From the NCBI GenBank assembly GCA_036960305.1, contig JBALWA010000006.1, forward strand, positions 67,048 through 131,047: DNA of 64,000 nucleotides, read 5' to 3'. The stretch is from JBALVT01 sp036960305 (lineage in GTDB: Bacteria; Pseudomonadota; Gammaproteobacteria; Pseudomonadales; Halieaceae). This document shows positions 25,702 through 35,047 of the stretch, one piece after another. The notes under the pieces were generated by a model. The model worked only from the letters and a program-made list of their open reading frames with translations, did not search any database and was not told the DNA's origin. The translations under genes and the position numbers were made by a program. Numbering within the stretch: the stretch's first letter is position 1; each line of letters begins with the position of its first letter.

Positions 25702-28700
25702 ATGCGTGTAGTGCAAGCTTTAACCTACCTGCTTTGTACCCTCACCGGGCTTATCGCCATTGCACTGGTACTAGCCTTCAGTCTGGATTTTGGAAGATTC
25801 AAACCACAGGCAGAATCACTGCTCACTGAAATCCTCGGTCGAACCTTCGTCATCGAAGGTCCCCTGCACCTTACACTCGATCTTGATCAGGGCATCAAAT
25901 TAAGCGCTGTGGATGTTCGGCTGGCTGACAGCCACTCGCACGCAGATTCCAATCTTGTCAGCCTGCGCAGCATCGATGTGGCAATCGATTTGCGATCGTT
26001 ACTGCACCAGCCCGTGGTCATAGATAAGCTACGGGTGGATGGCCTGCGAGTTAATCTGGAACAAGGTGCCGACGGTAAAAATAACTGGACTCTTCCCAGT
26101 GACAAGGGTTCGCTCCCCGCTAGCGAGTCTGAGGGGAAGCGCTTTAAGTTGCCGGTGCTGCCTACCGATGTTCGCCTCACGGATACGGCCATCACCTATA
26201 CCAGGCCCAGTCGGCCACAGCCACTGCGAGTCACGGCGGAAACAATCTCCGAGGCCGTTTTGGCCGATGGCGGGATGCGGCTCAATATGGAGGGAGAAAT
26301 CAATGACACCGGGTTTGACATAGAGATTTCCTCAACACAGTTCAGCGCACTCATCAGCATGCTGGACGTTGAACTCGGCCTGAAAGGCCACCTCGGCGAG
26401 ATCCTGTTCGATGGTGAACTCGCAGTTGCCGACCTGCAAGCACCCCGACGACCAACCGCTCGCCTCAATCTTACCGGTCCTGACATCGAATACCTGCTCG
26501 ATATTCTGGAACTCGAGCACTCGACATCGGGACCGCTGAGTCTGGCAATGGAATTCGCCCCGCAAGAAGAAAACATGGGACTGAGCTTGCAGGGGGTGTT
26601 TGGCGAATTCATTTTCGCGGCCAACGGCAGCTTCCTTGATCTACAGCACCTGGAGACATTTAAGATAAGTGCGAAAGCCCACGGCCCCAATATTGGCCGC
26701 GTGGCCGGTCTATTCGGCGTGGAGCATGTCCCGCACGACCCCTTCAGCCTCAGTGCCCGAGTGGTTCGCGCCGACAGGAATTTCAGTATTGATGACACTG
26801 TGCTTACGGTCGGTCAGGCACGCCTGGTTCTGGATGGCCTTTTTGCAGATTTCCCCAGCCTGAACGACGCCCGGGCCACGGCGCAACTCGACATCCCGGA
26901 CATTGGCCATTTTTCAAAGCTGCTGAGGATACCGGGAGCACTGGATGGACCACTCCTCCTGAACGCCAGCCTGGCTGCCGCAAGCGCGGGCAATGACACG
27001 CGAGTCGAGGCAAGCGCCAGCAGCAATGATATTACACTGCAAGTCGATGGCAATATCGTAGATGCGGAGGATTATGCAGGGTCCCACGTTCAAATCGCGT
27101 TGAATGGTCCAACACTGCAAACCATAACTACCGCGATTGGCCTGGAACTAACGCCGAATGTGCCCTTTGCGTTACAAGCGAATGTGGACCGCATTCCCGG
27201 TGGAATGGCGCTTCCAGAAGTTCGTGTTGAGGTAGGAGCAGATCAACTCACACTGCGCGGCTCGGTGGCTGACCAACCGATGCTGGGAGAGACCGATCTC
27301 ACTGTTGAACTGGGCGGTCCGAATATTGCGGAGACCCTCAATGCATTCGGCATATCCGCCACTGAGCTACCCCCGAAACCCTATCAGCTCAACGGCCGAC
27401 TCCAGACCGCACCCGAACACTTGATCGTACAGGAGGCAACTGCAACTATCGGGAAGGAACGCATGGTGATCGACGGTATTATTGGAAGCGATCCACTGTC
27501 CGCCAAAACCCGTCTGGCATTCGAGCTGACATCGCCTGCTTTAAAGCCTGCCCTGGATAGCTATGGGATAGCGGTCGAACAGCTGCCAGAGAGTGATCTT
27601 TCGGCGAAAGGAAGCATACAAGGTGGGGTAGGGTTTTTCAGTTTGCAGGAAGTCATCGTAATGTATGCCGGAGCAACTGCACAAATCGAGGGACGAGTCA
27701 CTAACTCACCCGCTCTGGACGGCACGGCATTACAACTTGCCTTAAGTGGACCCAACCTGGCCCACTTGCTCCCCCCCAACGAGAGACTCAAGCGGCTGGC
27801 AAAACCCTTTACCCTGGACGCCGCTATACGCATAGAGGATAAATTGCTGATAATAGAGGGCGCCGACATTCGCATTGACCAGACCCAGTTACAGCTGGAC
27901 AGTCAAGTCGGGCTCGACCCACTGCTTGAGCACGGCAGTTTGGAACTTACCGGCAACTCTGTGGATGTACTGGCGCTAACGTCGGAGCTCGACGAAATTT
28001 CGGTATCCGACCGCCTGCCTTTGAAATTGCAGGGCCGGGTTACGTGGGTTCAGAACCAGTGGTCCATCAAAGCGCTTAACCTGTACGTAGGGAAGAGCCA
28101 ACTAACAGTCGATGGGACACTGAAGGGGCCGCCTGATTTTGGCAAGACCAATCTTCAAGTGGATGGAAAAATCCCCAGCCTTTCAGGTTTTAGTCTCCTC
28201 GCCGGACGTGAGCTGCCGGACATACCGGCGCATATGAACTTCTCCCTGATTGGTAATGGCGACGTAATACGACTTAAGGGACTCAGTGTGATCGTCGGTG
28301 ACAGCGACCTGTCGGGAGAGCTTTCTCTGCGGAGTAAAGATATCCCCGAACTTACCACGTCATTCACGTCGAAAAGAATGAATTTAACGCCATTTCTCGC
28401 CAAGGCTGCGGAAGCGAAACCGGACCAGGATGCGACGGTCATCGAGGCTCCACGGCCTGCAGACAAACATAGAAAAGTCATACCCGATACACCTGTTTCA
28501 ACTGAGGTGCTGAAGACTTTTGTGGCCCAGGCTAATGTTCGTATCGAAGAGCTGGCAATCGATGCACGCACCTTTCAGGATGTCGAGCTGGGAGGCTCGG
28601 TTGCTGAGGGTGCCTTGATTATCGATAAGCTGGGCCTTAAGGGCTCCCAAGGCGGCTATCTTGAAGGCAAGCTGGCACTGCGCCCTTCGCCTCACGGCAC

Positions 28701-29406
28701 GGAACTGAGGGTGCGCATGAAGGGCGACTCGCTTAGTCTTCCACTGCGGGCTGAAACAGAAGAGGAGTTGCAAAATCTACCCCGATTGAAACTGAATCTG
28801 GCGCTCATCTCCGAGGGTGCTACGGTCAGGGCGCTGGCCGGTGCTGCAAACGGCTATCTACGGGTCGAAAGTGGACAGGGGCAAATAAAAGCCGGCGCGC
28901 TGCGTATGCTCACTAATGACTTCCTGGACCAGCTGATCAGCAGTGTGAACCCCTTTGCAGTGGATGACCCCTATACGGAGATTCACTGTGCGACGGTTCT
29001 GACCGCAGTCGAGGCAGGCCAGGTCGTCGGCGAGCCTATTTTCGTGCTTAACGGTTCGCGGGTGAATATTTTTGCCAACGCCCATACAGATTTACGTACC
29101 GAAAAACTGGATGTCCACTTCAATACAGTCCCGCAAAAGGGGTTGGGGATCAGTATGACGACGCTCATCAACCCCTATATCATGGTAACCGGCACCTTGG
29201 CACAGCCGAGCTTGACGCTGGACGCTGAATCGACCTTGATACAAGGGGGGGCTGCCCTGGTCACCGGTGGTCTTTCGATTCTGGCAACCAGTATCAAGGA
29301 TCGATACCTATCGCCGAAAGATCCCTGTGGCCACGCCTACATCGAGGCAGACGAGGGCCAGCGTGCACTTGAGGCCAAGTACGCCCCGGGAACAAAAAAG
29401 AACTGA
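25702..29406 (+). CDS. AsmA-family giant envelope protein
   Basis: This 1234-residue protein has one N-terminal membrane anchor (about 7-28), the AsmA start pattern FGRFKPQAESLLTEILGRTFVI, then a very long repetitive beta-rich periplasmic body in which the same element recurs: antigenic L-G-P-N phrases such as LTGPDIEYLL, LNGPTLQTI, LGGPNIAETL, LSGPNLAHLL. The C-terminal AsmA-like segment (about 1020-1180) ends with VNPFAVDD and GLGISMTTLINPY. Such proteins are thought to be hydrophobic-groove bridges moving phospholipids to the outer membrane, or to assist outer-membrane assembly. It is roughly twice the length of E. coli AsmA. The 3' end converges on a lipoprotein gene 19 nt away. Confidence 0.87.
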   Translation: MRVVQALTYLLCTLTGLIAIALVLAFSLDFGRFKPQAESLLTEILGRTFVIEGPLHLTLDLDQGIKLSAVDVRLADSHSHADSNLVSLRSIDVAIDLRSLLHQPVVIDKLRVDGLRVNLEQGADGKNNWTLPSDKGSLPASESEGKRFKLPVLPTDVRLTDTAITYTRPSRPQPLRVTAETISEAVLADGGMRLNMEGEINDTGFDIEISSTQFSALISMLDVELGLKGHLGEILFDGELAVADLQAPRRPTARLNLTGPDIEYLLDILELEHSTSGPLSLAMEFAPQEENMGLSLQGVFGEFIFAANGSFLDLQHLETFKISAKAHGPNIGRVAGLFGVEHVPHDPFSLSARVVRADRNFSIDDTVLTVGQARLVLDGLFADFPSLNDARATAQLDIPDIGHFSKLLRIPGALDGPLLLNASLAAASAGNDTRVEASASSNDITLQVDGNIVDAEDYAGSHVQIALNGPTLQTITTAIGLELTPNVPFALQANVDRIPGGMALPEVRVEVGADQLTLRGSVADQPMLGETDLTVELGGPNIAETLNAFGISATELPPKPYQLNGRLQTAPEHLIVQEATATIGKERMVIDGIIGSDPLSAKTRLAFELTSPALKPALDSYGIAVEQLPESDLSAKGSIQGGVGFFSLQEVIVMYAGATAQIEGRVTNSPALDGTALQLALSGPNLAHLLPPNERLKRLAKPFTLDAAIRIEDKLLIIEGADIRIDQTQLQLDSQVGLDPLLEHGSLELTGNSVDVLALTSELDEISVSDRLPLKLQGRVTWVQNQWSIKALNLYVGKSQLTVDGTLKGPPDFGKTNLQVDGKIPSLSGFSLLAGRELPDIPAHMNFSLIGNGDVIRLKGLSVIVGDSDLSGELSLRSKDIPELTTSFTSKRMNLTPFLAKAAEAKPDQDATVIEAPRPADKHRKVIPDTPVSTEVLKTFVAQANVRIEELAIDARTFQDVELGGSVAEGALIIDKLGLKGSQGGYLEGKLALRPSPHGTELRVRMKGDSLSLPLRAETEEELQNLPRLKLNLALISEGATVRALAGAANGYLRVESGQGQIKAGALRMLTNDFLDQLISSVNPFAVDDPYTEIHCATVLTAVEAGQVVGEPIFVLNGSRVNIFANAHTDLRTEKLDVHFNTVPQKGLGISMTTLINPYIMVTGTLAQPSLTLDAESTLIQGGAALVTGGLSILATSIKDRYLSPKDPCGHAYIEADEGQRALEAKYAPGTKKN

Positions 29407-29425
29407 GTCAGCTGCGAATCGACTG

Positions 29426-30049
29426 CTAACCACAACTCCGGCTTAAGCCGACTTCCTGCCGGATATCGCCAAGCTCAACGATCGCCTCATCCATTAAGCC
29501 GCGTGCGGAATCCGTAGACGATAATTTTTTGTCCTTTTTCACCAGTTGCGGCAGTATCGCTAGCGCATCATCCCGCCTGCCTTGCTCGGTAATGGTCAGC
29601 ACCTCCAGCCAGTAACCCGCAAGGGCGTAATTCGCCTTGTTATTGCCCTTGGCAGTTTCAGCGTAGGCAAGCGACACAGGAAGTTTGCAATCGACCAAAG
29701 CCTCCAGGCCCAGATAGGCATCATCACCGATGTCCTTGCGTAATTTAGCGAGTTCGTCCGCCTTTTTCTTTTCCTCTGCCGCACGCTTCTTGTCGGCCAC
29801 CTCGGCACCCTGAATACCGCCGGAGACTGCCCCTGTACTGCCGCCCCAAACTGCGCCACGGGCAGCAGCATTCCCTACATCGCCGCCAAAGACCAGCGCG
29901 GTAACCACACCGCCCACGGCACCCACAGCGGCACCCGTGGCGGCACCCTGGGCCGCACCTTGTCTTGATTCAGTGGAGCAACCGGCAACTGTCAGGGTCA
30001 GTACTACAAGCAAGCCCAGGCAAGCATTATATCCGCGGATAATCGTCAT
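29426..30049 (-). CDS. Glycine-zipper lipoprotein
   Basis: This 207-residue lipoprotein has the lipobox VAGC (Cys24), then a Gly/Ala-rich zipper (about 31-82, repeats like GAAxGAAVGAVGG) that could insert in or line a membrane. A Lys/Glu-rich coiled-coil segment (KKRAAEEKKKADELAKLRKDI) and an alpha-helical C-terminal domain of about 95 residues with two Cys follow. Glycine-zipper lipoproteins often act in envelope integrity, but no specific role can be assigned. It is a single gene between convergent AsmA and divergent porin-like genes. Confidence 0.75.
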   Translation of the reverse strand: MTIIRGYNACLGLLVVLTLTVAGCSTESRQGAAQGAATGAAVGAVGGVVTALVFGGDVGNAAARGAVWGGSTGAVSGGIQGAEVADKKRAAEEKKKADELAKLRKDIGDDAYLGLEALVDCKLPVSLAYAETAKGNNKANYALAGYWLEVLTITEQGRRDDALAILPQLVKKDKKLSSTDSARGLMDEAIVELGDIRQEVGLSRSCG

Positions 30050-30209
30050 GTACTCTCTCCTTTACTAAACACAGGGTCATGATCATATAACCGATAGACT
30101 ACCGCTAAAAGGATTATTCGGTAAAAGCGTAAAGGCTTGAATGTATTTGTACCCGCAAGGTATGATCGATAATCTCGGAAAATCCACTGGACTCCGACCT
30201 GGAGCATCT

Positions 30210-31142
30210 TTGAAAAAGCGACGTCGACTATCGATTATTCCACTGGCTGCCGTGGGCCTGGTCATAGCAACCTCCAGCCCAGTACAAGCCCAGAAGTCGG
30301 AGCCTCGCGCATACGCTAATACCCCAACAGACGTGAACTTTATCAGCCTGGGATACGCTTGGTCCAACGGCAATGTTCTTCTTGACCCGGCGCTACCCAT
30401 TGAAAACCTGGATGCCAACATTAACGTTGGGATATTTCAGATGTCCCATGCGTTTTCACTCGGTGGAGACAATGCCAAGATTAAATTTGCGATACCGTGG
30501 CAGGCGGGCGATTGGGAAGGCACTCTGGAGGGAATACCCGAAAGCCAAAAGGAACAGGGTGTAGGGGATGCCTGGGTGGGGGTGGACTGGCTTTTTTCTG
30601 GAGCGCCTGCACTCACACTGGCTGAATTCCCCACATACCACGCAGGCAGGGTTTTAGGCGTGGGATTACGTGTTTCAATGCCCACAGGTGATTATGATTC
30701 GAGCGAACTTTTAAACCTCGGATCCAACCGATGGTCGCTGCGCAGCGAATTTGCAGCCTCACAAACCTGGGACCAATGGACTCTGGAGAGTGTCGCCAGT
30801 GTCCGAATTTTTAGTGACAACGACGAACTCTTAGGCACCCGAACACTGGAACAAAAACCAATATGGGCGGTAAAAGGCTCGGCCATCTATTCCCTCTCCC
30901 GTCCAGGATGGTGGACGAGCTTCTCCGTAGCCTACGGCGAGGGAGGCAAAACCCGCGTAGACGGCGTTTCCAAGCAAACTAAACAAGAGAACTGGCGATT
31001 TGGAGCCACGTTTTCCATGCCTCTGGCCGAACGGCATGGAATCAGTGTTCGAATCGATTCAGGAATTAACGATGGCGCAGGAAGTGATTTTGACTCAGTC
31101 AGCCTGTTCTACACCTACCAGCAAGGTGGTAGAGGCAGCTAA
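30210..31142 (+). CDS. Exported porin-like protein (MetA-pathway/transporter type)
   Basis: This predicted outer-membrane barrel has 310 residues if translated from TTG 30210, which has GGAG 6 nt upstream and directly begins a textbook signal peptide (KKRRR, hydrophobic core, cleavage SPVQAQ). Two in-frame ATGs at 30141 and 30162 would add a polar 16-23 residue N-terminus and lack a good ribosome site. The mature part has GVGDAWVGVDW, LGVGLRVSMPTGDYDS and terminal SLFYTYQQ, which are typical of the phenol-MetA porin family. The transported compound is unknown. It is followed after 112 nt by the DUF481 gene in the same direction. Confidence 0.7.
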   Translation: MKKRRRLSIIPLAAVGLVIATSSPVQAQKSEPRAYANTPTDVNFISLGYAWSNGNVLLDPALPIENLDANINVGIFQMSHAFSLGGDNAKIKFAIPWQAGDWEGTLEGIPESQKEQGVGDAWVGVDWLFSGAPALTLAEFPTYHAGRVLGVGLRVSMPTGDYDSSELLNLGSNRWSLRSEFAASQTWDQWTLESVASVRIFSDNDELLGTRTLEQKPIWAVKGSAIYSLSRPGWWTSFSVAYGEGGKTRVDGVSKQTKQENWRFGATFSMPLAERHGISVRIDSGINDGAGSDFDSVSLFYTYQQGGRGS

Positions 31143-31254
31143 CTGAGTCCGGACTGGGAGTCAGTTTGATATACAGGTTGCGCCCGCTACAACGGTGTGA
31201 ATCGGTATTGCACACCAGTGACGGCCCACGCCATTTTAGAGGTTTGAATTCAAG

Positions 31255-32301
31255 ATGAAATTTCGCATTCCCTTATTCCTGATTCTGACCTGCCTGTGCC
31301 TGGTGAGCGCCGAGCTCCGCGCTGAAAAAACCGACATTGTGTACTTACACAACGGCGATCGCATTACCGGCGAGGTAAAAGGGGTGTATTCGGGCCAATT
31401 GGAATTCAAAACAGATGACGTTGGCGTGCTGATGATTAACTGGAGTGCCATACGGGAGTTGATCAGCGATGAAGTGCACCAGGTTAAACTCAGTGATGGC
31501 GGTCACTTGACCGGAGAGCTCAGCAAGCCGGTCTCACCAGAAGAAAACGAACAGAGTCTCATCGTCGTAAAAACGGCCTCCACCACGGAACGTATCGAAT
31601 CCAATAGTGTTGTAAGTATGTATCCTCTGGGTGCAGATTTTTGGGACCGGATCGATTTCGACCTTAGTCTGGGCTTCAACTATGACAAGGCCAGTTCGGT
31701 AGGTAAGTACAACATGGGTATAAACACCATGTACCGCGCTGAAAACTACGTCAATATCGGAAAACTCAGCTCTGAGATCACTACACAGAACACTGCAGAC
31801 AACACCAAACGTAATGTTCTGAGCGCGCTGCATATGGCAGATAGGCCCAATAAACGTTACCACAGTTACTTTGGCAACCTGGAGCAAAACGACCAGCTTG
31901 GTATAGACCTACGCACCGTGCTGGGTGTGGGTTACGGTTGGGTACCGATAAGCACGAGCGCACACTGGCTGACAATGGGCGGGGGCATACAGGTAAACCT
32001 CGAAAGACCCTTCGACGATACAGACCCTGATGAAAACCTCGAAGCGGTTGCCAGCTTACGCTACCAGCACTATAAACACAGCGTTCCCAAACGTAATATC
32101 GACGCCTACTTCCAGATTATGCCCAGTCTCACGCAGTCGGATCGAATTCGTGCCGATTTCACTCTGGACTTCAAGTGGGAAGTGGTGCGCAGCTTCTATA
32201 TCGGTATGGAGTTTTACACCAGTTTTGACAGTCAACCACCATCACCTGAGGCCTCAGATATTGACTACGGTCTGATATCCTCAGTGGGGTACAGTTACTA
32301 G
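31255..32301 (+). CDS. DUF481 family outer-membrane protein
   Basis: This 348-residue protein has a signal peptide (1-23, cleavage LRAEK), then a small domain of the form VYLHNGDRITGEVKG...LEFKTDDVG repeated once as VKLSDGGHLTGEL (about 28-100). A DUF481 barrel starts near residue 130, with FDLSLGFNYDKASS, and ends in an aromatic GYSY. DUF481 proteins are salt- or stress-linked outer-membrane barrels of unsettled function. It converges on an Omp85-like gene, with about 30 nt between stops. Confidence 0.8.
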   Translation: MKFRIPLFLILTCLCLVSAELRAEKTDIVYLHNGDRITGEVKGVYSGQLEFKTDDVGVLMINWSAIRELISDEVHQVKLSDGGHLTGELSKPVSPEENEQSLIVVKTASTTERIESNSVVSMYPLGADFWDRIDFDLSLGFNYDKASSVGKYNMGINTMYRAENYVNIGKLSSEITTQNTADNTKRNVLSALHMADRPNKRYHSYFGNLEQNDQLGIDLRTVLGVGYGWVPISTSAHWLTMGGGIQVNLERPFDDTDPDENLEAVASLRYQHYKHSVPKRNIDAYFQIMPSLTQSDRIRADFTLDFKWEVVRSFYIGMEFYTSFDSQPPSPEASDIDYGLISSVGYSY

Positions 32302-32330
32302 CTTCGGCCTGCAGTGCGGCATCTATGCGC

Positions 32331-33542
32331 CTACCACCGCGTACCAAAACTGATATAGATAACCTCGTCCTCGGGACCCTTGGCAAAATCCAGACCCATG
32401 TTCATGCCCAGCTTCTTGACGCCCAGATAGCGAAAACCCACTCCCCGGGATACCCTGCTGGTAGCTTCATTCAAACCATCCATATCGTCTGAAACCCGAC
32501 CTGCTCCCACAAAAGCCGCCAACTGCCAACGCGGATGAAGCTGCCAGTTCAGTCGGGCCTCCGTTGTGACCACCTTTTTCCCCTGGTATCTGAGAGCCGG
32601 AATACCCTTGAGTTCAATGTAGGGAACCGCATAAAACGGTACGTCCCCACTGGCCATGTCACCGTCCAGTCGCAACCCCAAAACCCAGTCATCTGCCAAT
32701 GGCAAATGAACCTGATTAAGCCAGGTGTACTGGTTGTAGTTGAAGTCTCCACCGACAGCCTCATCGAAGCGTGCAAGCTGTAAATCGCTGACTATCCCGG
32801 TTTTTGGCGCATACTGATTATCCAGAGAGTCGTAGCGAATAATCGCTGCCACGGCGGCATTATTGGAATCCAGCGTCTCGGGATCTATACCGGGATCGCC
32901 ATCGTGCAGATCAAAGCGGGAGTCGGTACTGATCAGGCGGTAGGCACCACCGACAAACCAATCGCTTTCGCCTAAACGAAAGGCAAGGACCTGGCTCAGA
33001 ATCAATGCCTCGGAGTTGAATGAAAAACCCTCCTCATTCGGCTCGTCGATGGAGCCATAGAAATCCATAAATACATCTGCATAGCCAACGACACCCTCAT
33101 AACGAATGCTGTCCTGTTTGTAGTGGCCGAAGTGACCCCCTCCGATAAACTTGGTGTCATTATTGGTTGCCCCCAGTGCCACCGCCGAAATACTGCGAGG
33201 CATCGCTCTGCCCCGGCTGTCCAGCCCATCGACAGGGGCATCTTTCGGGGCATCGTGAAAATGCGCGGCGGCTACCCCCAGTCCCTCACCAACCGCGGGC
33301 TCGGTGATAATGATAGGGACTGGTAAAACCGCGTAGGGGTATTCCAACAGGAACTTGCCACCATCCAACCAGCCGTCATCGGGATCTATCAGGTCTTCCA
33401 TAAAGCTGCCCGCATTGACCATACCCGAGGCAACAACCATCACGGAGGCCATCATCATACTGCCAGTAAAAGACAGAACGCGACGAGGGACCTGAGCTGT
33501 AGTTAGTGATGATAGGGGTAATTGCAGTTTGAAAAGACTCAT
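32331..33542 (-). CDS. Omp85/BamA-type surface antigen barrel protein without POTRA
   Basis: This 403-residue outer-membrane protein has a long N-terminal export signal (about 20-45). The mature chain begins PVPIIITEPAVGEGLGVAAAHF and has strands KTGIVSDLQLARF, LGLRLDGDMAS and the closing RGVGFRYLG, LGMNMGLDFAKGPEDEVIY, ISFGTRW. The last block is the bacterial surface antigen (Omp85) barrel signature. No POTRA domain is present, so it is a stand-alone barrel rather than BamA or TamA. It may export or anchor a polypeptide, but this is inferred only from fold. It is a single gene facing DUF481. Confidence 0.78.
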   Translation of the reverse strand: MSLFKLQLPLSSLTTAQVPRRVLSFTGSMMMASVMVVASGMVNAGSFMEDLIDPDDGWLDGGKFLLEYPYAVLPVPIIITEPAVGEGLGVAAAHFHDAPKDAPVDGLDSRGRAMPRSISAVALGATNNDTKFIGGGHFGHYKQDSIRYEGVVGYADVFMDFYGSIDEPNEEGFSFNSEALILSQVLAFRLGESDWFVGGAYRLISTDSRFDLHDGDPGIDPETLDSNNAAVAAIIRYDSLDNQYAPKTGIVSDLQLARFDEAVGGDFNYNQYTWLNQVHLPLADDWVLGLRLDGDMASGDVPFYAVPYIELKGIPALRYQGKKVVTTEARLNWQLHPRWQLAAFVGAGRVSDDMDGLNEATSRVSRGVGFRYLGVKKLGMNMGLDFAKGPEDEVIYISFGTRW

Positions 33543-33792
33543 AAAAAAGATTTCTCCGAAAGACTAATTGGTCGTGATACTCGATAAATTGCGAATGCTA
33601 CGCAAATCCCTAGCGAGGTCGGTAGTGTAGAGAAGCCACACCATTTTTGGCAGTGGCTTTAGAGGTCAGTATCTCGACTAATAGATACAGCGCAGCAATG
33701 TTTTGGAGAAGCCAACCACGATTATGCCGAGCTTATTGCCCCAGATCATTGCGCCAGATCATGGACAAGTCTTCCGGCAGAACCTGGTAATA

Positions 33793-33825
33793 GTGTACGA
33801 GAATGACAGGGGTACACAAATGTAC
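33793..33825. promoter_or_regulatory. Inverted-repeat cluster upstream of the first AraC gene
   Basis: The 340-nt gap 33543-33882 holds no gene. Within it GTGTAC (33793-33798) is inverted as GTACAC (33812-33817), and GTACA-CAAA-TGTAC (33812-33825) forms a second, tight dyad. A shorter ATGAT/ATCAT pair follows at 33831-33847. They lie 60-90 nt before the AraC start and could be an autoregulatory operator. A direct repeat CCAGATCAT at 33741 and 33754 is also present. Evidence is pattern only. Confidence 0.35.
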
Positions 33826-33882
33826 TTAATATGATCACAAATATCATTCTTCATAATCGTCCAGAGCTCTAGTATTAAATCT

Positions 33883-34911
33883 ATGTTGATTACAATGCTT
33901 CGCCAAACGCCCGCCTCTCACTTCGCCAAATTGGTAGAAGTCTTGCAAGAACTCGGTATCGATAAAGAAACATTTCTGTCGACGCCAGACATGAATGGCG
34001 CTGAAACCAGCACCACGCGCGGACATATAGGTCTGGAATATTATCTAGCGGCAGTGAAGCGGGCACTGGAACTCTCTAAACGCGACGATTTGGGGTTTCT
34101 GGTTGGTAAGCATCAAGACACTCTAGAACAAGGAAGCCTGGGATATGCCTTGCGCAGTAGCAATACACTGCGTGAAAGCCTGACCCGTTATCAACGCTAC
34201 CAGTATTTGCTGGGGTCGGGCCTTACCATTGAACTTGTGGTGGAGGGGGAACTCGCAAAATTCAAGGTCCAGCCGCTGAAGCGACGAATTGCCCTGAGCA
34301 CAGCGCAAGTCGAATACTTTATACAGAAGTGGCTGGCGGGCTGGAACCAATGGGCGCCATTGATAGGCAAGCTGGATGGTTTTTTTGAACAGGTTACACT
34401 GGGTTTCAATCCGGGCTGCGATCTCGACATCTATACCAAGCATCTAAAATGCCCGGTCACAACAGGGCGCGGCGAGACCACTACCATTTTCCCCTCGGTC
34501 TACCTCGATAGAACACTCGATTTTTCCAACGATGCCGCCGCTGCCAGTTACCTGACATACAGCGAAAAAATCAGGTCAAACCTCGACATAGGGCAAAGCA
34601 TTTCAAGCGAGATCCACAGCCACCTGTTGAGTTCGCCAGGGCGTATCCCCAGTATGAAGGCGATGGCAGAAACGCTTGCTATGAGTGCCCGAACCCTGCG
34701 TCGTAAATTACTCACTGAAAATACAACCTACCAGCAGTTAATCATTGACTTCAGGGTGGCAATGGCCAGGCAATACCTACAGGCCACCACACTGCCTGCT
34801 AATGAAATAGCTACCCTGGTGGGTTATGCGGACACTGCAAATTTTTATCGAACGTTTCGCGAGGAAAATGGTATGACGCCTGCCACTTTCAGGCAGTCGA
34901 TTGCCAGCTAG
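33883..34911 (+). CDS. AraC family regulator with PF12625-type N-domain
   Basis: This 342-residue regulator has an N-terminal domain of about 200 residues of the arabinose-binding-like AraC_N/PF12625 type (LGFLVGKHQDTLEQGSLGYALRSS). A C-terminal double helix-turn-helix follows, with the first motif near SMKAMAETLAMSARTLRRKL and the second near NEIATLVGYADTANFYRTF. The final FREENGMTPATFR is the classical AraC signature. It may control the following phospholipase-D lipoprotein or the sulfatases. It is the first of three AraC genes of this type in the window. Confidence 0.88.
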   Translation: MLITMLRQTPASHFAKLVEVLQELGIDKETFLSTPDMNGAETSTTRGHIGLEYYLAAVKRALELSKRDDLGFLVGKHQDTLEQGSLGYALRSSNTLRESLTRYQRYQYLLGSGLTIELVVEGELAKFKVQPLKRRIALSTAQVEYFIQKWLAGWNQWAPLIGKLDGFFEQVTLGFNPGCDLDIYTKHLKCPVTTGRGETTTIFPSVYLDRTLDFSNDAAAASYLTYSEKIRSNLDIGQSISSEIHSHLLSSPGRIPSMKAMAETLAMSARTLRRKLLTENTTYQQLIIDFRVAMARQYLQATTLPANEIATLVGYADTANFYRTFREENGMTPATFRQSIAS

Positions 34912-35047
34912 GACCGTTGTAGGTGAAAACAGACAGAACCCGCGTGTCTTTGCTCAGGCGCTGTTTTCTGTCATGCTGATGATCGAACCGTAAGCGGGCC
35001 CTGCGGGCTGAAATTGCTACTAACAAAAAAATAGGCAATCCCACACC

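Noticed and set aside
31140..31166. Hairpin AACTGA...TCAGTT after the porin-like gene
   Set aside because: The stem is interrupted and there is no T tract, so I do not call a terminator.
33741..33762. CCAGATCAT direct repeat
   Set aside because: There are only two copies with 13-bp spacing and no link to a promoter; it is mentioned under the AraC upstream region only.
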